A stretch of DNA of 11,252 bases, from contig DATKXG010000213.1 in NCBI GenBank assembly GCA_035529175.1, positions 1 to 11,252 of the forward strand. The letters are read 5' to 3'. The stretch's first letter is position 1. Every line of letters starts with the position of its first letter. The stretch comes from Sva-07 sp035529175 (GTDB lineage: Bacteria; Actinomycetota; Acidimicrobiia; Acidimicrobiales; Ilumatobacteraceae). Below, piece after piece: positions 1-9,846 of the stretch. The notes beneath the pieces were generated by a model that did no database searches, was not told the origin of the DNA, and worked only from the letters and a program-made list of their open reading frames with translations. Position numbers and translations under genes: made by a program.

Positions 1-1540
1 CGAGTACGGCGGAACGGTGACCGTGGGCCTCGAGGCCGAGACGACCGGTCTTCGGCCGTGGGAGGACATCGGGTCCGCCAGCTACGTCAACATCGCCCAC
101 ACGATCTTCGACCGGCTGATGGCACGCAACGTCGACGGCGAGTACGAGCCGTACCTTGCCGAGCGCCTCGAGTCGAACGCGGACTTCACCGAGTGGACGA
201 TGACGCTGCGCCCCGGCGTGTCGTTCAGCAACGGTTCGGCGCTGACCGCGCAGTCGATCGCAGACATGTTCCCCTTCCAGCAGGAGGGTTCCTCCGCCTC
301 CGGCGCGGTGGTGTCGTCGAATCTCATAGCTGTCGAGGCGGTCGACGATCTGACCGTGAAGTACACGCTGAGCGCCCCGACCACGACGTTCCCGTCGTTC
401 CTGGAGGGCGCTGGCCTGGGAACGGTGTTCGATCCGGTGGCGGCTGCCGACGAGGCCGCTTGGGCCGACAACCCGATCGGCACCGGTCCGTTCGTGCTGG
501 AGAAGCGCGACATCAACAACGAGACGATCGTGGTCAAGAACCCGAACTACTGGCGCACCGACGCCGATGGCCTGCAACTGCCGTATCTCGACTCGGTGTC
601 GTTCCGTCCGATCCCCGACGAGGGCACTCGCCTCAACGCACTGGTGTCGGACTCGGACCCGGTCAATGCGATGATGACGCTGCGTGCGGCCACCATCGGT
701 GACGCCAGGGGCAAGTCGGGCATCACGCTCAACGAGGCCAGCGGCAACGAGGTCCAAGCGCACTTCTACAACACCCTTCGGCCGCCGTTCGACGACCTCC
801 GGGTCCGGCAGGCGCTCAACAAGATGACCGCGCAGGACAACGTGATCGAGGCCCTCGGTGGCATCGGGGAGCCTGCTACCCACTGGCAGGCACCCGGGTC
901 GCCGTACTGGTCGCAGGCAGCGGCCGACGCCTACTTGGGTTTCGACTTCGAGGCAGGCAGGGCTCTGCTGCAGGAGTACATCGACGACCCGGCCCGGTCG
1001 GATGGCAAGTCGCCCGGCGCCAAGATCGACGTCGACCTGCAGTGTCCGCCTGATCCCACCCTGATCGCAGCCATGCAGGTGATCCAGCAGGTGTGGACGC
1101 AGTCCGAACTCGTCAACGTCAACTTGACCCAGTTCGACCAGCAGACACACATCGACATGGCCCTGAACGACGACACGGGCGTCCACTGCTGGCGTATGAG
1201 CGGACAGGGTGATCCGTTCGGGACAGTCGGCAACTACCTCGCACCACCCGAGACGGCAACGCTGAACGTGTCCAACTATTTCGATCAGCAGCTCGTCGAT
1301 TGGGTCGCCGAGGGCTCAGCGACCGCCGACCTGGCAACGCGTCAGGATCTCTACTCGAACATCATGACCAAGATGAACGAGTTGGCGCTGTGGTCCTACT
1401 ACGCACACACGGCGACGCTCATCGCCACGACCCCGGACGTGAAGGGTCTGGTCAACTGGACGTTGCCGAGCGGCAGCCTGGGCACCGGCGTCGAAGATGC
1501 AATCACCCGATGGTCTGACGTCTGGATCTCGCAAGGGTGA
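1..1540 (+). CDS. ABC transporter substrate-binding protein, family 5 (5'-truncated)
   Basis: Extracellular solute-binding protein of the peptide/nickel family (SBP_bac_5), which captures a small solute outside the membrane and delivers it to the permease pair encoded next. The frame is open from base 2, before the first in-window GTG at 17. The opening residues (YGGTVTVGLEAETTGLRPW) already belong to the mature family-5 fold, so the signal peptide and true start lie outside the window; 512 residues are visible. Family traits seen are the early segment naming a domain of the type IFDRLMARNVDGEYEPYLAE, the TLRPGVSFSNGSALTAQSI segment, NPIGTGPFVLEKR, NPNYWR, and a DDLRVRQALN segment near the middle. 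The C-terminus (WSDVWISQG) appears complete. The permease gene follows after 58 nt, so an operon is likely. Family-5 proteins bind peptides, nickel, sugars or opines, and the ligand cannot be told from sequence. Confidence 0.93.
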   Translation, partial: EYGGTVTVGLEAETTGLRPWEDIGSASYVNIAHTIFDRLMARNVDGEYEPYLAERLESNADFTEWTMTLRPGVSFSNGSALTAQSIADMFPFQQEGSSASGAVVSSNLIAVEAVDDLTVKYTLSAPTTTFPSFLEGAGLGTVFDPVAAADEAAWADNPIGTGPFVLEKRDINNETIVVKNPNYWRTDADGLQLPYLDSVSFRPIPDEGTRLNALVSDSDPVNAMMTLRAATIGDARGKSGITLNEASGNEVQAHFYNTLRPPFDDLRVRQALNKMTAQDNVIEALGGIGEPATHWQAPGSPYWSQAAADAYLGFDFEAGRALLQEYIDDPARSDGKSPGAKIDVDLQCPPDPTLIAAMQVIQQVWTQSELVNVNLTQFDQQTHIDMALNDDTGVHCWRMSGQGDPFGTVGNYLAPPETATLNVSNYFDQQLVDWVAEGSATADLATRQDLYSNIMTKMNELALWSYYAHTATLIATTPDVKGLVNWTLPSGSLGTGVEDAITRWSDVWISQG

Positions 1541-1580
1541 TCCGGCCCTGAATCGACGCTGACACCACCACGGGCTCCAG

Positions 1581-1587
1581 GGAGGGG
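1581..1587 (+). promoter_or_regulatory. Ribosome binding site of the DppB-type permease gene
   Basis: A purine run, GGAGGGG, lies 11 nt before the ATG at 1599. It is a strong Shine-Dalgarno match with slightly long spacing and supports the ATG at 1599 as the start. An upstream CCCTG (1546-1550) could pair with CAGGG (1579-1583) at the edge of this site, but a 5-bp stem over a long loop is weak evidence for control. Confidence 0.6.
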
Positions 1588-1598
1588 CAACCATCATC

Positions 1599-2546
1599 AT
1601 GGTCAAGACCATCGCATTCCTACTGCTGCGATTGATCGCCACAGTGCTGGCGGTGACGTTCTTGTCGTTCGCGATGGTTGCGTTCCTCCCTGGAGATCCC
1701 GTCAACACGATTCTTGGGACCGCAGAGCGCGATCCTGCCGTCGAGGCGCAACTCCGCGAGGACCTGAACCTCGACGATCCGTTCGTGGTCAGATACCTGT
1801 CGTGGCTCGGTGATGCGGTCACGGGCGACCTCGGGAATTCGTACGTCACCGACGAGCCGGTGGCCGACTCGATCAGCAGCCGTCTACCGGTCACCTTTCA
1901 GTTGGCCGTGATGTCTGTGCTCATCTCGGTGATCGTCGCCATCCCCATCGGTGTGATGGGCGCGTACCGGCAATCGAAATGGCAGGACACCGCGAGTTCG
2001 GCCTTCGTGCAGGTTGCGCTCTCGATCCCGAACTTCATCGTCGGCATCTTCCTCATCTGGTTCTTCGCCGTGCGACTCGGCTGGCTTCCGGCGTCGGGCT
2101 GGAACCGTCTCAGCGACGGTGTGGTCGACAACCTGAGGACGGCGATCCTGCCGGCGACAGCGCTCGCTCTGGGACAGATGGCCATCTTCTCGCGGTTGGT
2201 CCGCTCCGACATGATCGCGACCCTGAAGGAGAACTACATCCTGTCGGCCCGCGCCAAGGGGCTCAGCGACAGATACATCCTCTTCCGCCACGCGCTCCGG
2301 CCGAGCTCGCTGAGCCTGATGACGATCGTCGGTATCAGTTTCGGTGCTCTCCTCGGGGGCACGGTGGTCATCGAAACACTGTTCGGCCTCCCCGGGCTCG
2401 GCTTCACACTCATCAACGCCATCAACGGTCGTGACATCCTGGTGATCCAGGGGATCACCGTCTTCATCGCCGTCATGTTCGTCATCATCAACACGGTCGT
2501 CGACCTGATGTACGCAGTGCTCGACCCCCGTATCCGGAGGAGTTGA
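1599..2546 (+). CDS. ABC transporter permease, DppB/OppB type
   Basis: First membrane subunit of the importer whose binding protein is encoded immediately upstream. The 315-residue length is normal for the DppB family. Predicted membrane spans lie at about residues 5-29, 99-121, 133-157, 180-200, 241-262 and 282-306. The PGDP motif after span 1 (31-34) and the family's variable external loop are present. The cytoplasmic EAA coupling loop, which contacts the ATPase, is at about 212-236 (SARAKGLSDRYILFRHALRP). The C-terminus LDPRIRRS is characteristic of this family. Its stop codon lies within the ribosome binding region of the next permease gene, so the two are probably translationally coupled. 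Family assignment is secure; the solute is unknown. Confidence 0.96.
   Translation: MVKTIAFLLLRLIATVLAVTFLSFAMVAFLPGDPVNTILGTAERDPAVEAQLREDLNLDDPFVVRYLSWLGDAVTGDLGNSYVTDEPVADSISSRLPVTFQLAVMSVLISVIVAIPIGVMGAYRQSKWQDTASSAFVQVALSIPNFIVGIFLIWFFAVRLGWLPASGWNRLSDGVVDNLRTAILPATALALGQMAIFSRLVRSDMIATLKENYILSARAKGLSDRYILFRHALRPSSLSLMTIVGISFGALLGGTVVIETLFGLPGLGFTLINAINGRDILVIQGITVFIAVMFVIINTVVDLMYAVLDPRIRRS
2536..2540 (+). promoter_or_regulatory. Ribosome binding site deciding the start of the DppC-type permease
   Basis: GGAGG sits 8 nt before the ATG at 2549 and only 2 nt before a possible TTG start at 2543. The spacing favours ATG 2549. The site lies inside the last codons of the upstream permease gene. 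Confidence 0.7.
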
Positions 2547-2548
2547 CC

Positions 2549-3574
2549 ATGGCAACCACCGACTCCAGCATCGACGGGTCCCAGATCGAGGACGCCGAGG
2601 ACGCCGAGATCGTCAAGTTGACCGGTGGCGGTGCGACCCGGTCGGACTTCGAGGTCCCGACCGGCGTCAAACCGCCACGAAAGTCGCCGCTCGGCGTCTT
2701 CGCCGAGATGCCGATCCTGGTCAAGCTGAGCGCACTGTGGCTGATGTTCATCGTCCTGGGTGCGATCTACGCCCAACTCGACAGCCGGGTGTTCAACGGG
2801 GCGCTGCCGTTGGGTGACCCCAATCTCCAGCTCAACGGATTCAACGCCCAGACAGGCGAGTTCGGCACCGGCACCGCGCTCGAGGGGTCGTCGTGGGCGC
2901 ATCCGCTCGGGACCGATGCACTGGCCCGCGACACCTTCGCCCGAGTGATGCACGGGTCGTACGTCAGCGTCACGGTCGCGGTCGTCTCGGTGATGTTCGG
3001 CGTGATCATCGGTGGACTGCTCGGTTCGCTCGCCGGGTTCGTGCGGGGCAAGACCGAGACGGTGACCATGGCGATGCTCGACGTCGTCCTGGCTTTCCCG
3101 GCGCTCGTTCTGCTCCTTGCGTTGGTGTCGCTCTTCGAGGTGCGCGACCTGTTCGTGATCAGCGTCGTGATCGGCCTGTTGTCGATTCCTGCCTACACCC
3201 GGGTGTCGCGTGCGAACAGTCTGGCGATCTCGAATCGGGAGTTCGTCACCGCCGCCGAGGCGATCGGCACCAAGAAGTGGACGATCCTGCGGCGTGAGAT
3301 CATTCCCAACGTGTTTCCGACGTTGGTCGCCTACGCGATGGTCGCGGCCGCTGCCGTGATCGTGGTCGAAGGCACACTGTCGTTCCTCGGGCTGAGCGTG
3401 CAGCTGCCGACCGCGACGTGGGGCAACATGATCAACCAGGCGCGACGTGACATCAATTCCAACCTCGCCCAGGTGATGTATCCGGCTCTGATGCTGACGT
3501 TCACCGTGCTGGCGTTGAATCAGGTCGGCGACTTCCTACTGCGTCGAAGCTCCTTCCGCGGCTCGTCGCTCTGA
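2549..3574 (+). CDS. ABC transporter permease, DppC/OppC type
   Basis: Second membrane subunit of the same importer, expected to pair with the DppB-type protein. From ATG 2549 it has 341 residues, somewhat longer than a typical DppC because of a cytoplasmic N-terminal tail of about 55 residues. The first part of the tail is acidic and the second part basic. Span 1 is at about 56-76, followed by an external segment with HPLGTDALARDTFARVMHG (118-136), the hallmark preceding the DppC core. Further spans lie near 139-163, 171-195, 258-281 and 310-328. The EAA loop is at about 231-254 (FVTAAEAIGTKKWTILRREI). The start was chosen because GGAGG is 8 nt upstream; a TTG at 2543 would add two residues and overlap the previous gene. 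No ATP-binding subunit gene follows: the next gene is on the opposite strand, its stop 3 nt away. Confidence 0.95.
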   Translation: MATTDSSIDGSQIEDAEDAEIVKLTGGGATRSDFEVPTGVKPPRKSPLGVFAEMPILVKLSALWLMFIVLGAIYAQLDSRVFNGALPLGDPNLQLNGFNAQTGEFGTGTALEGSSWAHPLGTDALARDTFARVMHGSYVSVTVAVVSVMFGVIIGGLLGSLAGFVRGKTETVTMAMLDVVLAFPALVLLLALVSLFEVRDLFVISVVIGLLSIPAYTRVSRANSLAISNREFVTAAEAIGTKKWTILRREIIPNVFPTLVAYAMVAAAAVIVVEGTLSFLGLSVQLPTATWGNMINQARRDINSNLAQVMYPALMLTFTVLALNQVGDFLLRRSSFRGSSL

Positions 3575-3577
3575 CCG

Positions 3578-4195
3578 TCACACGGCGACCGCTGCTTGGG
3601 GAGCGATTCGCAGTCGGGGCAGGAAGAATTGCACGAGCGGGCCGATTCCGAGCGCGAAGACAGCCGTGCCCACGCCGATCGCGCCACCGAGGGCGATGCC
3701 GATGACGAGCACGGTCACCTCGATGGCGGTACGGGCGAAGCGGATCGAGATGCCACGCTTCGCGAATCCTGTCATCAACCCATCTCGTGGGCCCGGGCCG
3801 AGCCCGGCGCCGATGTAGAGGCCCGACCCGATCGCGATCACCACGACGCCGCCGAGCATCATCGCCGTGCGAGCGACGAGGAGCTCCGGCTCCGGGAGCA
3901 GGGGGAGGGCGAGGTCGACGACGACGCCGATCTCGATGGCATTGAGAATCGTGCCGAGGCCCATGGTCTCGCCGAGCGGGATCCACAGCATCAGCAGCAC
4001 GACGCCGGTGATGATCGTCACCTGGCCGACCGGGAGCCCGGTCAACTCGGAGATTCCGGTGTGGAACACGTCCCAGGGCGCCGCGCCGAGATTGGCGTCG
4101 ATCAACAGGGCGATGCCGACGCCGAAGACGGCGAGGCCGACGACGCAGCGCACGATGCGCTGGACAGGTCGATCGGACGGCCAGAAGCGGTGCAC
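3578..4195 (-). CDS. YczE/YitT-type integral membrane protein
   Basis: A 205-residue hydrophobic protein resembling the YczE/YyaS/YitT group of inner-membrane proteins, whose biochemical role is not established. About five or six membrane spans are seen (near 14-33, 57-75, 84-101, 109-130, 155-175 and 176-194). Two related motifs suggest an internal duplication: LGAAPWDVFHTGIS at 36-49 and GLGPGPRDGLMTGF at 131-144, both of the form GxxPxDxxxxG at the start of each half. The start is GTG at 4195. An in-frame TAG four codons upstream rules out a longer form, and no Shine-Dalgarno is visible. Instead TAGCGT lies 6 nt before the GTG, suggesting a leaderless mRNA. The gene converges on the permease gene and diverges from the comF-like gene. 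It is probably transcribed alone. Confidence 0.85.
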   Translation of the reverse strand: MHRFWPSDRPVQRIVRCVVGLAVFGVGIALLIDANLGAAPWDVFHTGISELTGLPVGQVTIITGVVLLMLWIPLGETMGLGTILNAIEIGVVVDLALPLLPEPELLVARTAMMLGGVVVIAIGSGLYIGAGLGPGPRDGLMTGFAKRGISIRFARTAIEVTVLVIGIALGGAIGVGTAVFALGIGPLVQFFLPRLRIAPQAAVAV

Positions 4196-4201
4196 CCGGG
4201 C

Positions 4202-4207
4202 ACGCTA
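4202..4207 (-). promoter_or_regulatory. Candidate -10 element for the YczE-type gene
   Basis: Read on the minus strand the hexamer is TAGCGT, matching TAnnnT, and it ends 6 nt before the GTG start. That places the expected transcription start at or next to the start codon. No convincing -35 box was found. This is an inference from spacing and the lack of a Shine-Dalgarno. Confidence 0.4.
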
Positions 4208-4224
4208 ACGATCGGACCCACACC

Positions 4225-4346
4225 TTGCGATGAGCGAAAAGCCGCTATTCGGGCGGTTGGCTCATCGTTGGCGAAGTTGGCGGGGTTGCGATGAGCGAAA
4301 AGCCGGTATTCGGGCGGTTGGCTCATCGCTGGGGGAGTTGGTGGGT
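4225..4346. repeat. Two tandem 61-nt repeat units with hairpin potential
   Basis: Unit 1 spans 4225-4285 and unit 2 spans 4286-4346. The first 43 nt of each unit differ at one base only (C4245 versus G4306). The remaining 18 nt match at 13 positions, giving 55 of 61 overall. Each 43-nt core is bounded by an 8-bp inverted repeat, CGATGAGC and GCTCATCG. Inside it lies a second possible stem, GCCGC with GCGGT in unit 1, one base pair shorter in unit 2. The array lies between two divergent genes, so it is not placed to act as a terminator for either. It resembles a REP-type extragenic palindrome. It fills most of the 194-nt gap, in which I see no gene. Confidence 0.85.
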
Positions 4347-4389
4347 GGGTCGAGGGGGCGGTCGGGGAACTCTGTGACAGCCCCTCGTC

Positions 4390-5049
4390 ATGATGGAGCC
4401 CATGATGTTCCAGATTCGTTGTGCCGGATGTGACGCACCGGGTGCCGCGGTGTGCACCACGTGTCGATTCGCATTGCTCGGACCGCGCCCGCGTCCGGGT
4501 GCGCACGGTGTCCACGCCGCGCTGCCCTTCACCGGGCGGGCGCGGCGAGTCGTGCTCGGGTTGAAGTACCGCAACCGGCGCCAGGTCGCACGACATCTCG
4601 CCGGTCTGGTGGTGAACGCCGTCGTCGCCAACGGCGACCATCTCGAACTCGACCTGGTCACCTGGGCGCCCACCAGCTCGGCGCGACGACGATCACGCGG
4701 GTTCGACCAGGGCGAACTGGTTGCCCGTCACGTCGCTCGCCAACTCGGCGTGCCGTGCCGCCGCCTGCTGGTTCGATCCGGGTCGACGGTCGCCCAGACC
4801 GGCCGGAGCCGCGTCGAGCGTCTCAACGGCCCCGAATTCGTCGCCCGGCCGGGCCTCGACGGACGTCGGGTGATCGTCGTCGACGACGTCGTCACCACGG
4901 GCGCAACCATGCGCTCGGCGGCCGCCGCGCTTCGTCACGCAGGTGCCGCCGAGCCCCGTCTCTATGCCATCGCCTCCACGCCTGCGGGCAGCGCCAAGAG
5001 CGGTCGCCGCCACCGAGTCGCACCAGTCCGACCGGCACTCGTCGCCTGA
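4390..5049 (+). CDS. ComF-type phosphoribosyltransferase-fold protein
   Basis: Member of the ComF family, required for DNA uptake in some competent bacteria but found widely in bacteria whose competence is unknown. From ATG 4390 it has 219 residues. A four-cysteine zinc-ribbon-like motif lies at 11-25 (CAGC...CTTC). The family segment FTGRARRVVLGLKYR is at 48-62, RGFDQGELVAR at 103-113, and QTGRSRVERLN at 136-146. The PRPP-binding loop VIVVDDVVTTGAT is at 161-173 with its paired aspartates. The start is uncertain: ATGs occur at 4390, 4393, 4402 and 4405, and GGAG at 4395-4398 would best serve the ATG at 4405 (6 nt spacing), leaving all motifs intact. secA follows after 39 nt. The frequent intervening gene for ribosome hibernation factor (hpf) is absent. 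No other competence gene is visible here. Confidence 0.9.
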   Translation: MMEPMMFQIRCAGCDAPGAAVCTTCRFALLGPRPRPGAHGVHAALPFTGRARRVVLGLKYRNRRQVARHLAGLVVNAVVANGDHLELDLVTWAPTSSARRRSRGFDQGELVARHVARQLGVPCRRLLVRSGSTVAQTGRSRVERLNGPEFVARPGLDGRRVIVVDDVVTTGATMRSAAAALRHAGAAEPRLYAIASTPAGSAKSGRRHRVAPVRPALVA

Positions 5050-5072
5050 CCTGTCTGCTCGCGTCGCACCGG

Positions 5073-5078
5073 TAGGCT
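5073..5078 (+). promoter_or_regulatory. Candidate -10 element for secA
   Basis: TAGGCT matches TAnnnT and ends 10 nt before the secA ATG. No Shine-Dalgarno lies in the 39-nt gap. The expected transcription start would be within a few bases of the start codon, giving a leaderless or nearly leaderless mRNA. A -35 box is not evident. Confidence 0.4.
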
Positions 5079-5088
5079 GGATCGCTGC

Positions 5089-7893
<2,805 letters not shown>

Positions 7894-7914
7894 CAGCACT
7901 CCCACCTCCGACCC

Positions 7915-9021
7915 ATGCGTGACTTCACCTCCGACCTCCGCGACGTTCGGCGACGCCTCGACGAGGCGGAGTCGTACCTGTCGATCGCCGACAACCGCGA
8001 GCGGTTCGCGGTGCTCGAAGCCGAGATCTCCGATCCGGCGCTCTGGGACGACCAGGACCGCGCCAAGAAGCTGAACACCGAGTACGCGAACATCCGTGAC
8101 GACCTCTCGGTCTTCGACTCGCTCACCGAGCAACTCGCCGACGTCGAGGTCCTCCACGAGCTGGCGCGCGACGAAGACGACGAGTCCCAGGAGCCCGAGA
8201 TCGACGCCGCAATCGCTGCGATCGGGGCGACGCTCGATCAGCTCGAGCTGCGCAGCCTGTTCACCGGCGAACACGACGACAGCGACTGCATCGTGCAGAT
8301 CAACGCCAAGGACGGCGGTGTCGACGCGCAGGACTTCGCCGAGATGTTGCTGCGCATGTACGAGCGGTGGTGCGAGCGACGCGGGTTCACGATCAGCCTC
8401 AACTACGTGTCCGAGGGCGCCGAGGCCGGGATCATGTCGGCCGAGGTCACGATCTCGGGACGCTACGCCTACGGCTTGATGAGCGCCGAGCGCGGCACCC
8501 ACCGGCTCGTCCGCATCAGCCCGTTCGACAACCAGGGTCGCCGCCAGACGTCGTTCGCTGCGGTGCAGGTCTGGCCGTTGCTGGAAGACGTCGAGCTCGA
8601 CATCGACGAATCGGACATCCGCATGGAGGTATTCCGCGCGTCCGGCGCCGGTGGCCAGCACATCAACAAGACGTCGTCGGCCGTGCGTCTCATCCACGAG
8701 CCGACCGGGCTGGTTGCCAGTTCGCAGGAGGAGCGCAGCCAGCTCCAGAACCGCGAGCGTGCGATGGGGCGCCTCACCGCCATGATCGCGGCGAAGGCCG
8801 AGGAGGACCGCGCCGCCGAACTCGACGCGATCGCCGGCAAGCAGGCGCAGGTCGGCTGGGGGAGCCAGATCCGCAGCTACGTGCTCCAGCCGTATCAGAT
8901 GGTCAAGGACCTGCGCACCGAGATCGAGACCAGCGACGTCACGGGCGTGCTCGACGGCAACCTCGACGAGTTCGTCGAGGGCTATCTCCGCATGCGCCGC
9001 GCCAACGCCGATTCCGAGTGA
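7915..9021 (+). CDS. prfB: Peptide chain release factor 2
   Basis: Class I release factor that recognises UAA and UGA stops and triggers peptide release on the ribosome. It has 368 residues. The anticodon-like SPF tripeptide at 202-204 identifies it as RF2 rather than RF1, and the catalytic GGQ is at 246-248 (SGAGGQHINKTSSAVR). The coiled N-terminal domain (about 1-110) and the C-terminal segment with KDLRTEIETSDVTGVLDG are present. The PCRF-domain segment reads AKDGGVDAQDFAEMLLRMY (131-149), where many RF2 have a GAGGT-type sequence. There is no in-frame UGA near the start, so the programmed +1 frameshift known from E. coli prfB is absent, as is usual in actinobacteria. The gene starts 21 nt after the secA stop with no Shine-Dalgarno, so co-transcription with secA is likely. 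The ATG at 7915 gives the expected N-terminus. Confidence 0.98.
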   Translation: MRDFTSDLRDVRRRLDEAESYLSIADNRERFAVLEAEISDPALWDDQDRAKKLNTEYANIRDDLSVFDSLTEQLADVEVLHELARDEDDESQEPEIDAAIAAIGATLDQLELRSLFTGEHDDSDCIVQINAKDGGVDAQDFAEMLLRMYERWCERRGFTISLNYVSEGAEAGIMSAEVTISGRYAYGLMSAERGTHRLVRISPFDNQGRRQTSFAAVQVWPLLEDVELDIDESDIRMEVFRASGAGGQHINKTSSAVRLIHEPTGLVASSQEERSQLQNRERAMGRLTAMIAAKAEEDRAAELDAIAGKQAQVGWGSQIRSYVLQPYQMVKDLRTEIETSDVTGVLDGNLDEFVEGYLRMRRANADSE

Positions 9022-9037
9022 GGCTGCTCCCGGCATC

Positions 9038-9106
9038 GTTGCTCCTCGATCCGACGCGTTCGCTGCACGCCAGGGGTCAGACCGAGGTCTGACCCCGTCT
9101 GACCCC
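9038..9106. repeat. Interspersed palindromic repeat, copy A
   Basis: The 59-nt element (9038-9096) matches 54 of 59 positions with the element at 10771-10829 downstream of ftsX, in the same orientation. Its 3' end is a perfect inverted repeat, GGGGTCAGACC (9073-9083) and GGTCTGACCCC (9086-9096), separated by GA. A 10-nt tandem copy of GTCTGACCCC follows at 9097-9106. It starts 16 nt after the prfB stop and lies between prfB and ftsE. No T-run follows, so it is not a typical intrinsic terminator. Confidence 0.88.
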
Positions 9107-9126
9107 ACTCGACGCGACATCGGCGG

Positions 9127-9132
9127 TACCCT
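9127..9132 (+). promoter_or_regulatory. Candidate -10 element for ftsEX
   Basis: TACCCT matches TAnnnT and lies 27 nt before the ftsE ATG. This would give a short 5' leader of about 20 nt carrying the GGAG at 9147-9150. The 138-nt gap after prfB and the intervening repeat suggest ftsEX has its own promoter. No -35 box with good spacing was found. Confidence 0.3.
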
Positions 9133-9146
9133 CTCTCAGTCCTCCG

Positions 9147-9150
9147 GGAG
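9147..9150 (+). promoter_or_regulatory. Ribosome binding site of ftsE
   Basis: GGAG within CCGGGAGCC lies 9 nt before the ATG at 9160. It supports that start and contrasts with the absent Shine-Dalgarno of secA, prfB and the YczE-type gene. Confidence 0.6.
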
Positions 9151-9159
9151 CCACGCATC

Positions 9160-9837
<678 letters not shown>

Positions 9838-9846
9838 GCTGAACCG

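Noticed and set aside
2543..2548. TTG at 2543 as the start of the DppC-type permease
   Set aside because: GGAGG would end only 2 nt before it, too close. The ATG at 2549 has 8 nt spacing.
4225..4346. The tandem 61-nt units as a CRISPR array
   Set aside because: Only two units, with no unique spacer between them: the second 18 nt of each unit are themselves similar. No cas gene is near.
4230..4433. Small rightward frame starting in the 61-nt repeats (MSEKPLFGR...)
   Set aside because: It runs through two hairpin units in different frames because the period of 61 is not a multiple of 3, and it overlaps the comF-like start. No Shine-Dalgarno or protein-like conservation supports it.
7915..7995. 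Programmed frameshift in prfB
   Set aside because: The frame is continuous from the ATG with no in-frame UGA and no slippery CUU-UGA context, so full-length RF2 needs no frameshift.
9073..9106. Palindrome after prfB as an intrinsic terminator
   Set aside because: The stem is strong but no T-run follows on either strand and the loop is only 2 nt before opening. Termination cannot be claimed from sequence.
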